DNA from: Treponema sp.
GTDB lineage: Bacteria > Spirochaetota > Spirochaetia > Treponematales > Treponemataceae
Length of the DNA stretch: 61,340 nt
Assembly: GCA_017550685.1 (NCBI GenBank)
Contig: JAFZOJ010000084.1
Location: 1-61,340, forward strand
Direction of reading: 5' to 3'
Shown here: piece after piece, positions 17,666-26,263 of the stretch
Layout of the letters: each line of letters opens with the position of its first letter
Numbering within the stretch: position 1 is the stretch's first letter
The notes under the pieces: model-generated
Told to the model about the DNA's origin: nothing
What the model saw: the letters and a program-made list of their open reading frames with translations, nothing else
Databases searched by the model: none
Position numbers and translations under genes: made by a program

Positions 17666-17696
17666 GAAAAAAAATTTATTTTTTTATTAAATTGTT

Positions 17697-18941
17697 TTAG
17701 CGGTTTGAGTTGCCGGATCTTGTTTCGTACATGCGGCGCATATCTACTATGTTGCTTACAACAATGTAGGTATCGAAAATTTCAATCTTGCGTTTTTCTA
17801 CAAGCTTGTTAACTTCATCGCGTGTAACGTCCTGTGAAAGTCCAGACCAGTGTGCAATATCAGAAAGTGTAACATTAAAGCGGCGGGTCTTTTCCATAGG
17901 ATTACTAACCGGGTTCATTTCGTCAAGCATAAGGAATACATCAGCAAGACGAGCCTGAAGATCCTTAATACAAAGAATGCGGAAGCGGCGTTTCTGATCG
18001 TAAATACGCTTACAGAAGAGCTTAAGAAGAACCAGAGCTGTCTGTGGGTTTCCGGTAATCAAAAGTTCAAAGTTTTCCTTGTTGAATTCCAGACACTTTA
18101 CGTGACCGGCAGCCATACAGGTTGCAGAACGAGGTGACTTATCAAGGATGGCCATTTCGCCAAAGAATTCACCAGGTTTAAGAATATCAAGGTTTTTAGA
18201 AGTTCCGTTTACACACTTAACCAGCTGAACGCGTCCACTCTGAATAAGGTAGAAAGAATCACCAGGTTCATATTCTGCAATAATTACCTGACCTGCTTCA
18301 TATTCCTTTGCAAATCTTTCAAATGCAGGAAGTGAGAATATCTTAAGGGAACCTTCATCCTCGGCAGCAGGTGTATCCAGGATGCTGCGGCGGCTCTGAG
18401 CTTCCATACGTTCATAGCGTACCTTACAATCCTGATAAAGCTTTGCAATTTCTTCCTTGCGTGCATACTGTGGATATCGTGTTAAGAATTTCAAATAAAC
18501 ATCTGCAGCAGAACGATATTTTTCATCATCATAAAAACTCTTTGCAACTGAAAGCATTCCAGACTGCTGGTCTGCCGCAACATTATTCAAAATTGATTCT
18601 GTTTTCTTGTGGATCTGACGAAGCTGATTTGAGAAAACGCGGAGCATCTTCATAATCAACTGTTTGTTATTACTGAACAGAACTTCAAACTCCTGAACAG
18701 TAAGAGCAACTGCAACCGTAGGAACTAAAGCAGTGGCCGTTTCTTCTCTTCCAAAATGACCAAATGCAGATTTTACACCAAAGAATTCACCGCTTTTTAC
18801 CTGTTCAATAACAGCTTCACCGGTTTCAATATCAGTACTCTGAAGGACAACGGCACCAGCCTGCATGATGAAAACACGGTCATCATGATCGCCTTCAAAA
18901 TAGATTACAGAACCTTTTGTATATTGCATCGCTTTAGGCAT
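17697..18941 (-). CDS. double cyclic-nucleotide-binding regulator with C-terminal helix-turn-helix
   Basis: A 414-residue protein with a first CNB domain at about 5-110 (GSVIYFEGDHDDRVFIMQAG ... GEFFGVKSAFG), a helical linker with a possible TPR-like stretch (120-185), a second CNB domain at about 205-320 (EPGDSFYLIQSGRVQLVK ... PGEFFGEMAILDKSPRSATC, which keeps the phosphate-binding Arg), and a Crp-like winged helix (LSDIAHWSGLSQDVTRDEV). It probably binds a cyclic nucleotide and DNA. The first domain lacks the canonical Arg and may not bind ligand. It is monocistronic. Confidence 0.82.
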   Translation of the reverse strand: MPKAMQYTKGSVIYFEGDHDDRVFIMQAGAVVLQSTDIETGEAVIEQVKSGEFFGVKSAFGHFGREETATALVPTVAVALTVQEFEVLFSNNKQLIMKMLRVFSNQLRQIHKKTESILNNVAADQQSGMLSVAKSFYDDEKYRSAADVYLKFLTRYPQYARKEEIAKLYQDCKVRYERMEAQSRRSILDTPAAEDEGSLKIFSLPAFERFAKEYEAGQVIIAEYEPGDSFYLIQSGRVQLVKCVNGTSKNLDILKPGEFFGEMAILDKSPRSATCMAAGHVKCLEFNKENFELLITGNPQTALVLLKLFCKRIYDQKRRFRILCIKDLQARLADVFLMLDEMNPVSNPMEKTRRFNVTLSDIAHWSGLSQDVTRDEVNKLVEKRKIEIFDTYIVVSNIVDMRRMYETRSGNSNR

Positions 18942-19001
18942 AATCTTTTTATTCTCCTACTATGCAGATTATCTTATATTATATCACAAGTTTAAAAAAT
19001 A

Positions 19002-19010
19002 TGCTATTCT
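19002..19010 (+). promoter_or_regulatory. extended -10 promoter of the PHP gene, probably leaderless
   Basis: TGCTATTCT (TGn plus -10 at 19005-19010) ends six bases before the ATG at 19017, and no ribosome-binding site is present. Confidence 0.5.
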
Positions 19011-19016
19011 ATTTTT

Positions 19017-19856
19017 ATGATTGATTTACATGTTCATACAACCGCATCCGACGGGCAGTATACCCCTTCACAGATAATAGAAATGGCCTCTAGTAAGAAT
19101 ATCGGCGTAATTGCCATTACAGACCACGATACTGTTGCAGGAATTTCTGAGGGTGAAGCTGCCGCAAAAAAAGCCGGAATTACCTTTGTTGCAGGAACAG
19201 AACTCAATATCAATTTTCCAACGGGAGAATTTCACCTTCTTGGGCTGGGATTTAAGCAGATTTCCCCTTCCCTGACCCTTCTGCTGGATACTCTTGTAAA
19301 AAACCGAGAGACAAGAAATGCTCAGATAATAGAAAAAATGCGTTCGGAGGGCGTAGACATTACTCTGGAAGAAATTCAATCTGATTTTCCTGATACAGTG
19401 ATTGGACGCCCTCATTTTGCCGCAGAACTTGTGAAAAAAAAGGTTGTAAAGACACGGCAGCAGGCATTTGACCGTTTTCTTGCAAAGGGGCGCCCCTGGT
19501 ATGTTCAGCGTGTGGGGTCAAATCTTGACGAAGCCATTGTTGCAATCAAAGAAAGCGGCGGTATTCCGGTAATTGCTCATCCTATGTCGCTTTATCTTTC
19601 GTGGGGCAAGCTTCCTGATGCACTTCAGGATTTTTATGACCGCGGAGTTATGGGGCTGGAGGCTTTTCATCCGGGGGCCAGAGTTACAGAATGCCTGAGA
19701 CTCGAAGAAGTTGCTCACAAAATTGGCTATTTTGTAACTGCAGGCAGCGACTTTCATGGGGAAAAAATCAGGGCAGACAGAAAGCTTGGGCATACCTGCG
19801 GCGGCCGTAAAATTGAAGATGATGTGTGGGAAAAGATTAAAGATATAATCCTTTAG
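19017..19856 (+). CDS. PHP-domain phosphoesterase (RNase AM / YciV-like)
   Basis: A 279-residue metal-dependent phosphoesterase. The PHP metal ligands appear in order: HVH at residues 5-7, D12, DHD in AITDHDT, E in AGTELNI, RPHFA, IAHP and the late GSDFHGE. Relatives cut nucleoside 3',5'-bisphosphates or trim short 5' RNA ends; the exact substrate here is not shown. Single gene, with an apparently leaderless start. Confidence 0.85.
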   Translation: MIDLHVHTTASDGQYTPSQIIEMASSKNIGVIAITDHDTVAGISEGEAAAKKAGITFVAGTELNINFPTGEFHLLGLGFKQISPSLTLLLDTLVKNRETRNAQIIEKMRSEGVDITLEEIQSDFPDTVIGRPHFAAELVKKKVVKTRQQAFDRFLAKGRPWYVQRVGSNLDEAIVAIKESGGIPVIAHPMSLYLSWGKLPDALQDFYDRGVMGLEAFHPGARVTECLRLEEVAHKIGYFVTAGSDFHGEKIRADRKLGHTCGGRKIEDDVWEKIKDIIL

Positions 19857-19985
19857 ACGCTGAATCCGCCTTTTTTTCATAAATTTTTCACTTTTTTTTA
19901 TTTTTTTTCTCAAATTTTTGTAAGAAGTACCTCTTTTTTTTGAATACTAACTATAGAGAATTTTCAAAACTCAAAGAGGACTTAT

Positions 19986-21557
19986 ATGAAGATTTATTCG
20001 TTTTCACCTTTCGGGTACGAAGGGGCTTTGGTGACCGTAGAGGTCGATTTGCGGCGGGGAATTCCGGCAATTGATATAGTCGGGCTGGCAGACAGTGCGG
20101 TCAAAGAATCGCGCGAAAGGATGCAGGCGGCTATAAGGAATTCGGGGTTTCAGTTTCCTTTGGAGCGGGTGCTTATCAGCCTGTCTCCTGCAGACCTGCG
20201 CAAGGAAGGAGCTGGTTTTGATCTGCCCATTGCTCTTGGGGTGCTTGCGGCGGGGGCACAGAATGCCGGTGTAAACAGCTTTATTACAGAACCGATTCTT
20301 GTCATGGGGGAGCTTGAGCTTTCGGGACATTTGCGGGCGGTAAAGGGTGTTCATGCGGCTGTAGCCACGGCGGTGTCGTGTGGAATTTTGCGTTGCATTG
20401 TACCGGTTCAGAATGCGGACGAAGCACGTGAGGTTAACGGTTCCATTGTCTGCGGTGCAGAAAACCTTGAAGATGCTTTCCGGGCCTTGAGTGATATAAG
20501 CTTTTTTGAATCGCGGGGTCAGACTTCCAGGTCAAATCCTGTTCCTGCGGGTTGTGAAGAAACTGACGGCGTTTATTTTCCTGTAATTTCTCCCGGTTAT
20601 GAATATGCAGAATTAAGGGGTCAGCAGCAGTTGATCCGTGGTCTGCAGATTGCAGCGGCCGGCGGACATAATTTAATGGCGGTTGGAGCTCCCGGTTGCG
20701 GTAAGACTATGGCAATCCAGAAGTTTCCGGCTATCAATCCTGTGCTTACGGTAGAAGAGGCACAGTCTGTCACAAGAATCTGGTCTCTTGCGGGACTCAT
20801 AAAACCTTCCCAACCTTTAATTCGAATACCTCCTTTCCGAGTTCCGCATCAGACAGCAAGTATCGAAGGTATTTGTGGTGGCGGCCAGAACTGCAGGCCG
20901 GGAGAAATTTCTTTGGCACATAACGGTGTTTTGTTTTTAGATGAAGCGGCGGAGTTCAGGTCGTCTGTTTTGCAGATGCTGCGTGTTCCTCTGGAGAATG
21001 GCAGCGTTACCTTGAGCCGTGCCGGCCGTGCTACAAACTATCCGGCGAATTTTCAGCTTTTGATGGCATGCAATCCGTGCCCTTGCGGTAACTATGGCAG
21101 CAAGACAAAAATCTGTCTTTGCTCAAGCAAGTCTATAGATCAGTACTGGAAAAAGTTTTCTGCTCCGTTGCTGGACCGCATAGACCTGCGTGTCTTTGTA
21201 GAAAACAACACTGATGAAAACGGCGAAACCCAGGACAGAACAAGCCTGCGCACGACGGCAGAAATACGGGAAGGTGTGGCCCGCGCAATTACCACACAAC
21301 GCAAAAGGCAGGGAGTCAAAAACGCAAAGCTTGCGCCTCAGGAAATTCTGGAACACTGTACCGTAAGCCGTGAGGTTCAGGAGGTCCTGGACAAAGCAAT
21401 CATGAGGTTCGGCTTTTCTCCCCGCGCCGGCAGCAGCTGCATAAAAGTAGCCCGCACCATAGCCGACATCGCCGGTGAACAAGTCATCCTCCCCGCCCAC
21501 ATGTCCGAATCCATCGACTTCCACAAACTATGCGCAAACATGGTGCTGGAGTTGTAG
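19986..21557 (+). CDS. comM: ComM/YifB-family Mg-chelatase-like AAA+ ATPase
   Basis: A 523-residue cytoplasmic AAA+ protein of the ComM family, a hexameric branch-migration helicase that helps incorporate incoming DNA during natural transformation. It has the N-terminal Lon-like domain (residues 1-165, VDIVGLADSAVKESRERM), Walker A VGAPGCGKT at about 233-241, Walker B VLFLDEAAEF, the CNPCPCGNYG motif and the C-terminal Mg-chelatase region. An AAAGAGGA site precedes the ATG. The gene suggests a capacity for DNA uptake, but no other competence gene is in the window. Confidence 0.93.
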   Translation: MKIYSFSPFGYEGALVTVEVDLRRGIPAIDIVGLADSAVKESRERMQAAIRNSGFQFPLERVLISLSPADLRKEGAGFDLPIALGVLAAGAQNAGVNSFITEPILVMGELELSGHLRAVKGVHAAVATAVSCGILRCIVPVQNADEAREVNGSIVCGAENLEDAFRALSDISFFESRGQTSRSNPVPAGCEETDGVYFPVISPGYEYAELRGQQQLIRGLQIAAAGGHNLMAVGAPGCGKTMAIQKFPAINPVLTVEEAQSVTRIWSLAGLIKPSQPLIRIPPFRVPHQTASIEGICGGGQNCRPGEISLAHNGVLFLDEAAEFRSSVLQMLRVPLENGSVTLSRAGRATNYPANFQLLMACNPCPCGNYGSKTKICLCSSKSIDQYWKKFSAPLLDRIDLRVFVENNTDENGETQDRTSLRTTAEIREGVARAITTQRKRQGVKNAKLAPQEILEHCTVSREVQEVLDKAIMRFGFSPRAGSSCIKVARTIADIAGEQVILPAHMSESIDFHKLCANMVLEL

Positions 21558-21572
21558 GAAATAAAAACTTTA

Positions 21573-21605
21573 TTGGGGTCCCTTCGAGAGCCTCAGGGAC
21601 CCCAA
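21573..21605. repeat. dispersed palindromic repeat, family B (minus orientation)
   Basis: TTGGGGTCCC and GGGACCCCAA (ten-base arms) enclose TTCGAGAGCCTCA. It lies 16 bases after comM and points opposite to the next copy. Confidence 0.85.
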
Positions 21606-21631
21606 TAAAAGTAAGAACTGAAAAATATTTC

Positions 21632-21659
21632 GGGGTCCCTGAGGCTCTCGAAGGGTCCC
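21632..21659. repeat. dispersed palindromic repeat, family B (plus orientation), left flank of the GIY-YIG gene
   Basis: GGGGTCCCTGAGGCTCTCGA plus AGGGTCCC, 17 bases before the GIY-YIG start codon. With the copy at 21963 it forms an inverted pair around that gene. Confidence 0.85.
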
Positions 21660-21675
21660 ACAAGGAGACATCTTA

Positions 21676-21996
21676 ATGAAAGGCTATATGTACATCCTAA
21701 AATGCAAAGACAATTCATATTATGTCGGAAGCACTGATAATTTGACTCTTAGAATTGAAGAACACAACAGAGGAGAAGGATGTGAATATACAAGAGAACG
21801 ACTACCATTACAACTTGTTTATTATGAGGAATGTTTTAACATCAAAGACGCATTCATTCATGAACAACAGGTAAAAGGTTGGAACCGGAAGAAGAAAGAA
21901 GCGCTGATGAAAGGAGATATAAAATCTTTGAAAGAATTATCAGAAAGAGCGTCATCTTCAAGAGGCCCTTCGAGTGCCTCAGGGACCCCATGCTAA
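21676..21996 (+). CDS. GIY-YIG nuclease-domain protein with a repeat-derived tail
   Basis: A 106-residue protein of the small YhbQ-like GIY-YIG family. The domain fills residues 4-85: YMYILKCKDNSYYVGSTDN contains the GIY-YIG equivalent (MYI..YYVG), with the conserved Arg in LRIEEHN and Glu in FIHEQQVKGW. Such proteins can be DNA endonucleases. The last 11 or so residues (RGPSSASGTPC) are translated from a family B repeat. The gene lies between inverted copies of that repeat (21632-21659 and 21963-21990), so it may be a mobile unit or the nuclease that spreads the repeat. A GGAG site precedes the ATG. Confidence 0.85.
   Translation: MKGYMYILKCKDNSYYVGSTDNLTLRIEEHNRGEGCEYTRERLPLQLVYYEECFNIKDAFIHEQQVKGWNRKKKEALMKGDIKSLKELSERASSSRGPSSASGTPC
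21963..21990. repeat. dispersed palindromic repeat, family B (minus orientation), right flank of the GIY-YIG gene
   Basis: AGGCCCTTCGAGTGCCTCAG followed by GGACCCC. It overlaps the 3' end of the GIY-YIG reading frame and is inverted relative to 21632. Confidence 0.8.
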
Positions 21997-22002
21997 TGCA
22001 TT

Positions 22003-22127
22003 TACCGGAGTAGAGACTTGAACTTGCCGACAATCGAAGAACCGTTAAAAAATGAGCCGTAAGGGTCATTTTAGGTTCATCGATATTCGGCACGGAGCGA
22101 GATTTATCGAGCGACAGAGTTCAAGTC
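22003..22127. repeat. partial copies of the tRNA-Leu 3' end (one direct, one inverted)
   Basis: TACCGGAGTAGAGACTTGAA at 22003 repeats, with one mismatch, the 3' end of tRNA-Leu at 22189-22210. At 22116-22127 the T-arm word appears inverted (AGAGTTCAAGTC). The rest of 21997-22188 has no supported gene. Confidence 0.75.
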
Positions 22128-22151
22128 GGTCCCGTACGGCGAGCGTGGTTA

Positions 22152-22182
22152 AATAAGAACGCCCTCCCCAACGGAGAGAGCG
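22152..22182 (-). terminator. Rho-independent terminator of tRNA-Leu
   Basis: On the minus strand CGCTCTCTCC pairs with GGGGAGGGCG (G-U pairs included) around a GTT loop at 22160-22182 and is followed by TTCTTATTT. Confidence 0.7.
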
Positions 22183-22188
22183 CTTTGA

Positions 22189-22271
22189 TACCGGAGAAGA
22201 GACTTGAACTCTTACACGATTGCTCGCAACAGATTTTGAGTCTGTCGTGTCTACCATTCCACCACTCCGGC
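22189..22271 (-). tRNA. tRNA-Leu (anticodon CAA)
   Basis: An 83-base class II tRNA on the minus strand: acceptor GCCGGAG against CTCCGGT (first pair G-U), anticodon loop CTCAAAA giving CAA (codon UUG), a long variable arm (TGCGAGCAATCGTG region) typical of leucine tRNAs, and T-loop TTCAAGT. CCA is not encoded. A terminator follows directly. Confidence 0.88.
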
Positions 22272-22324
22272 GTGAGTAGACAAAATATAACAAAAAAACG
22301 GGGGTTTTTCAAGTGTTTGATGCT

Positions 22325-22333
22325 TGTTATAAT
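22325..22333 (+). promoter_or_regulatory. extended -10 promoter of recQ, probably leaderless
   Basis: TGTTATAAT with the -10 hexamer at 22328-22333 lies six bases before a GTG at 22340 in the recQ frame. No ribosome-binding site is seen. Confidence 0.55.
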
Positions 22334-22339
22334 AATTAC

Positions 22340-24286
22340 GTGAAAATCAATGTGCACACGTTTGAAGGCACGGAACCGGAGTTTGTTCTCAAAACTGTTT
22401 TTGGTTACGACTCCTTCCGCCAGAATCAAAAGAAAATAATTCAAAGTGTACTCAGCGGCAAAGACACGCTTGCCATAATGCCAACCGGTGGAGGAAAATC
22501 AATCTGTTACCAGATTCCGGCACTCATTTTTGAAGGTGTAACGGTAATTGTTTCGCCGCTCATTTCTCTCATGCAGGATCAGGTTTCTTCGCTGGAAACT
22601 GCAGGCATTCATTCAGTATTTTTGAACAGTTCACTCAACTGGGACGACTACAAAAAATCCATGGACGAAATCCGTAACGGTCAGGTAAAAATGATTTACG
22701 TTTCGCCAGAGGGCTTGTCCACGGAAAAAATCCGCACTCTGCTTAGTTCTCCCGAAATAAAGGTAAACTGCATAACAATTGACGAAGCACACTGCGTTTC
22801 ACAATGGGGTCACGACTTCCGCCCGGACTATATGGAAATAGGTTCTTTCCGCGCGCTGTTCCCTGATGCGGTTATGATTGCCCTTACCGCAACTGCAACA
22901 GAAAACGTTCGCCAGGACATTATCAAAAACCTGCGGCTCAAAAAACCAGAGATTTTTATTTCCAGCTTTAACCGCGAAAACATCTTTCTTCAGGTTGCTC
23001 CAAAAAAGAATGCGCTCGACCAGATTGTTCAGTGCATAAAAGACTACGACGGCGAAAGCGGAATCATTTATTGTAATTCACGACGTGCCGTAGACCAGCT
23101 TGCTCAGGCACTTATTGATCTTGGATTTTCTGCAATCAATTATCATGCGGGCCTCAACGACGATGTACGCACAAAAAATCAGGATGATTTTGTAAAGGGC
23201 AAGGTTTTGATTGTTGTTGCAACAATTGCCTTTGGTATGGGAATTAACAAGCCAGATGTCCGCTTTGTAATAAATTACGACCTGCCAAAATCGCTGGAAG
23301 AATACTATCAGGAAATTGGTCGTGCCGGCCGCGACGGACTACCAGCCACAGCCCTGCTGCTTTATTCAGCCGGTGACATAAACAAGGTACGATTCTTTTT
23401 CGAAAGTTCCTCAGACCCGCGCAAGGCTGAAGCAAGACTACAGGGCATGATTAATTTTGCGACAGCGGTTTCGTGCAGGCGACGTATTCTGCTTGGATAT
23501 TTTGGTGAAGCTTACGATCCTAAAAAATCAAAAAAGGACTGCTGCTGCGACATTTGTGCCGGTGGTGAAATCCCCGAAATTGACGTAACTGTTATGGTGC
23601 AAAAGCTTTTGTGCTGTATTATACGAACCCAGGAACGCTTTGGCTCAACATACATAATTGACGTTCTTTTAGGTTCACGCCAGAAACGAATTGTAGACAA
23701 CGGTCACAACATGATTTCTACCTGGGGCATTGGCCGCGAGCTTTGCAAAGAAGACTGGTTTACGCTTATTGATTTGTGCATTGCAGCAGGACTGATTACT
23801 AAATACGGTGAATATAATATTCTGCAGATTACAGAAGACGGTTATTCTGTTCTGGCAACACGTGAAAAAATTATGATGCCGCTAAGAATTACATCGGTAG
23901 GCGGAGCAGACGCGCGGGACATTGAAGGAGCTGGCAGTGGCGGTATGATGTTCCCAAAACCAGGAGCTGAAAAACCTGCTTACATCATTCACAAAAAAGC
24001 AGACGGCCGTAAGATAATTGCAGAAAAACCAGGTGCCGATGACGAGACTGCCGAAAAAATTATAGCAGCATTAAAAGCCTGGCGTCGCCGCAAAGCAGAC
24101 GACATGAATGTTCCTCCATACGTAATCTTTGGTGACAAAACAATGTACGACATTGCTGCCAAGAAACCTGGCGACCGTGCTTCCCTGTTGGGTGTTTACG
24201 GAATCGGCGAAGCCAAAGCAGAACAATTTGGCAAATCAATCATCGCGGTTATTGAAGATGTGATGAAGGAAGAGAATAATGATTAA
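22340..24286 (+). CDS. recQ: ATP-dependent DNA helicase RecQ
   Basis: A 648-residue 3'-5' superfamily 2 helicase. Motif I is MPTGGGKS, the DEAH-type box is IDEAHCVSQWGHDFRPDY, and motif VI is QEIGRAGRDG. The RecQ-C zinc site is seen in CRRRILLGYFGE with CCCDIC, a winged helix follows, and an HRDC domain ends the protein (about 575-640). The start is taken as GTG at 22340, six bases after a TATAAT box; another GTG at 22313 lies inside the promoter. Its stop overlaps the next gene's start by eight bases. Confidence 0.94.
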   Translation: MKINVHTFEGTEPEFVLKTVFGYDSFRQNQKKIIQSVLSGKDTLAIMPTGGGKSICYQIPALIFEGVTVIVSPLISLMQDQVSSLETAGIHSVFLNSSLNWDDYKKSMDEIRNGQVKMIYVSPEGLSTEKIRTLLSSPEIKVNCITIDEAHCVSQWGHDFRPDYMEIGSFRALFPDAVMIALTATATENVRQDIIKNLRLKKPEIFISSFNRENIFLQVAPKKNALDQIVQCIKDYDGESGIIYCNSRRAVDQLAQALIDLGFSAINYHAGLNDDVRTKNQDDFVKGKVLIVVATIAFGMGINKPDVRFVINYDLPKSLEEYYQEIGRAGRDGLPATALLLYSAGDINKVRFFFESSSDPRKAEARLQGMINFATAVSCRRRILLGYFGEAYDPKKSKKDCCCDICAGGEIPEIDVTVMVQKLLCCIIRTQERFGSTYIIDVLLGSRQKRIVDNGHNMISTWGIGRELCKEDWFTLIDLCIAAGLITKYGEYNILQITEDGYSVLATREKIMMPLRITSVGGADARDIEGAGSGGMMFPKPGAEKPAYIIHKKADGRKIIAEKPGADDETAEKIIAALKAWRRRKADDMNVPPYVIFGDKTMYDIAAKKPGDRASLLGVYGIGEAKAEQFGKSIIAVIEDVMKEENND

Positions 24287-25190
24287 TGATGAAAATAATT
24301 TGCAGCCGAAAAATTCGACCGCAAAAAAAATAGAATCATGTATTCTCACAATTAGAAATCAGCAAGTTATGATTGACAGGGATATAGCTGAATTATATGG
24401 CGTAGAAACAAAACGTCTTAACGAACAAGTTAAACGTAATGCCGAAAGATTCCCTGAAGAATTTTGTTTTCAATTAACAAAAGAAGAAATAGAAATTATT
24501 TGTTCAAAGTCGCAAAATGCGACTTTGAACATGAGTGGGAATCTCCGTGGATCGAATATTAAAAAATTACCATACGCTTTCACAGAACAAGGGGTTGCAA
24601 TGCTTTCTACTGTTCTGAAAAGTGAAACTGCGGTATCAATGAGTATCCAAATTATGAAAGCTTTTGTCTCTATGCGAAAATTCATGCTTATAAATGCACA
24701 GGTTTTTCAGCGCCTCGACAATATTGAAAAACGTCAGATTATAACAGATTCTCGAATCAATGAACTCTTTGATAAAATGGACAAATACAAAATCAACGAC
24801 ACCCAAGGCATTTTCTTTCAAGGTCAAATCTTTGATGCCTACGCAAAGTTTGAATCTTTTCTCTCACAAGCCCAAAAGGAAATAATTCTGATAGACAATT
24901 ATATTGATTTAAGCATTCTTGAGCGATTCACCAAAAAGAAACCAACCGTTAACATCAAAATCTGGACCGCACCAAAAACGCCACTGACTTCTCAAGACAT
25001 TCAACAATTCAACACACAATACCCAACTCTCACTGTAAACCACACTACAAAAATGCATGATCGTTTTTTGATAATTGACAAGAAGATTTTATATCACATT
25101 GGTGCATCGCTAAAAGACTTAGGGAAGAAATGTTTTGCTTTTGAAATTCTTGACAAAGCATTAATCCCACATTTACTGGCGAATGTATAA
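24279..25190 (+). CDS. ORF6N-domain protein with a PLD-like C-terminal domain
   Basis: A 303-residue protein. The N-terminal ORF6N DNA-binding domain (about 15-105) is seen in ILTIRNQQVMIDRDIAELYG and the FTEQGVAMLS segment; a coiled linker follows, then a C-terminal domain (about 190-300) with HDRFLIID and IGASLKDLGKK, which resembles a phospholipase-D-type HxKxxxxD site with Lys changed to Arg. ORF6N domains are common in phages and accessory islands. It overlaps the recQ end by eight bases and is followed by a paralogue, so both may be co-transcribed with recQ. Function unknown. Confidence 0.75.
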   Translation: MINDENNLQPKNSTAKKIESCILTIRNQQVMIDRDIAELYGVETKRLNEQVKRNAERFPEEFCFQLTKEEIEIICSKSQNATLNMSGNLRGSNIKKLPYAFTEQGVAMLSTVLKSETAVSMSIQIMKAFVSMRKFMLINAQVFQRLDNIEKRQIITDSRINELFDKMDKYKINDTQGIFFQGQIFDAYAKFESFLSQAQKEIILIDNYIDLSILERFTKKKPTVNIKIWTAPKTPLTSQDIQQFNTQYPTLTVNHTTKMHDRFLIIDKKILYHIGASLKDLGKKCFAFEILDKALIPHLLANV

Positions 25191-25235
25191 TAACTACAGT
25201 TTGTTTCAAAGAAGATATTATAAAGGAAAGTGAAA

Positions 25236-26216
25236 ATGATTAATAATGAAAGTGAATTAAGGTCAAAAATTTATACAATTCGTGGTGTTCAGGTGATGCT
25301 GGATTCAGATCTGGCGGAGATTTATGGATATGAGACAAAATATTTCAATCGACAAATAAAAAACAACCTTGAACGTTTTGACAAAGATTTTATGTTTCAA
25401 TTATCTGAACAAGAATACGAATTATTAAACTTGAGGTGCAAAATTTTCACCTCAAGTTCTTCTGAAACAGAAAAAAATAATTGGGGAGGGAAACGATACC
25501 TTCCTTATGCCTTCACTGAACAAGGCATCTATATGCTCATGACAGTCTTGCGGGGTGAACTCGCTATCAAACAAAGTAAGGCTCTGGTCAGAATCTTTAA
25601 ACAAATGAAAGACTTCATCATTCAAAGTCAGAACGTTCTTTCAACGACTGATCTTCTTAAGCTTTCCATACAAACCACAGAAAATACAAAAGACATACAG
25701 AACCTTAAACAAAACATGGTCACCAAAAACGAGCTTTCAAAAGTTATTAAAGATTTTACCGACCCCAATATAAGAAAAGATTATTTGTTTTTAAATGGTG
25801 AAACAGTAGAAGCCAACATCGCGTATTCATCAATTTATTCGTCTGCAAAAAAATCCATAACTATTGTTGATAACTACATAAGCCTCAAAACGCTGGTGCT
25901 TTTAAAAACCGTAAACCCAAAAGTTCAAATAACTCTTTACAGTGACAATATAGGAAAGCAACTTCACAAAACAGAACTCACTGATTTTTGTAAAGAATAT
26001 CCGAACATTAATATCACAATTAAAACCACAAACGGAATCTACCACGACCGGTACATTTTTACAGATTTCAAAACAACCGATGAAAAGATTTATCATTGCG
26101 GAGGCTCTTCAAAAGATGCCGGTAAAAAGACAATGTCTATTTCGCAGGTAACAGACACAAAACTGTATCAAAGAATCATTGGAGATTTACAAAAGAATCC
26201 TGTATTGATTTTGTAG
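25236..26216 (+). CDS. second ORF6N-domain protein, paralogue of the preceding gene
   Basis: A 326-residue protein with the same two-part layout: ORF6N domain near the N-terminus (IYTIRGVQVMLDSDLAEIYG), the FTEQGIYML segment, a linker, and a C-terminal PLD-like region (YHDRYIFTD, HCGGSSKDAGKK). The pair have diverged widely, so the duplication is old or the two were acquired separately. The ATG at 25236 has AAAGGA about eight bases upstream; a GTG two codons earlier is an alternative. Function unknown; a DNA-binding regulator or defence role is possible. Confidence 0.72.
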   Translation: MINNESELRSKIYTIRGVQVMLDSDLAEIYGYETKYFNRQIKNNLERFDKDFMFQLSEQEYELLNLRCKIFTSSSSETEKNNWGGKRYLPYAFTEQGIYMLMTVLRGELAIKQSKALVRIFKQMKDFIIQSQNVLSTTDLLKLSIQTTENTKDIQNLKQNMVTKNELSKVIKDFTDPNIRKDYLFLNGETVEANIAYSSIYSSAKKSITIVDNYISLKTLVLLKTVNPKVQITLYSDNIGKQLHKTELTDFCKEYPNINITIKTTNGIYHDRYIFTDFKTTDEKIYHCGGSSKDAGKKTMSISQVTDTKLYQRIIGDLQKNPVLIL

Positions 26217-26263
26217 ACGAATTCTCCCCATCTACTTTAACTCACACACAATCCTAAGAAAAT

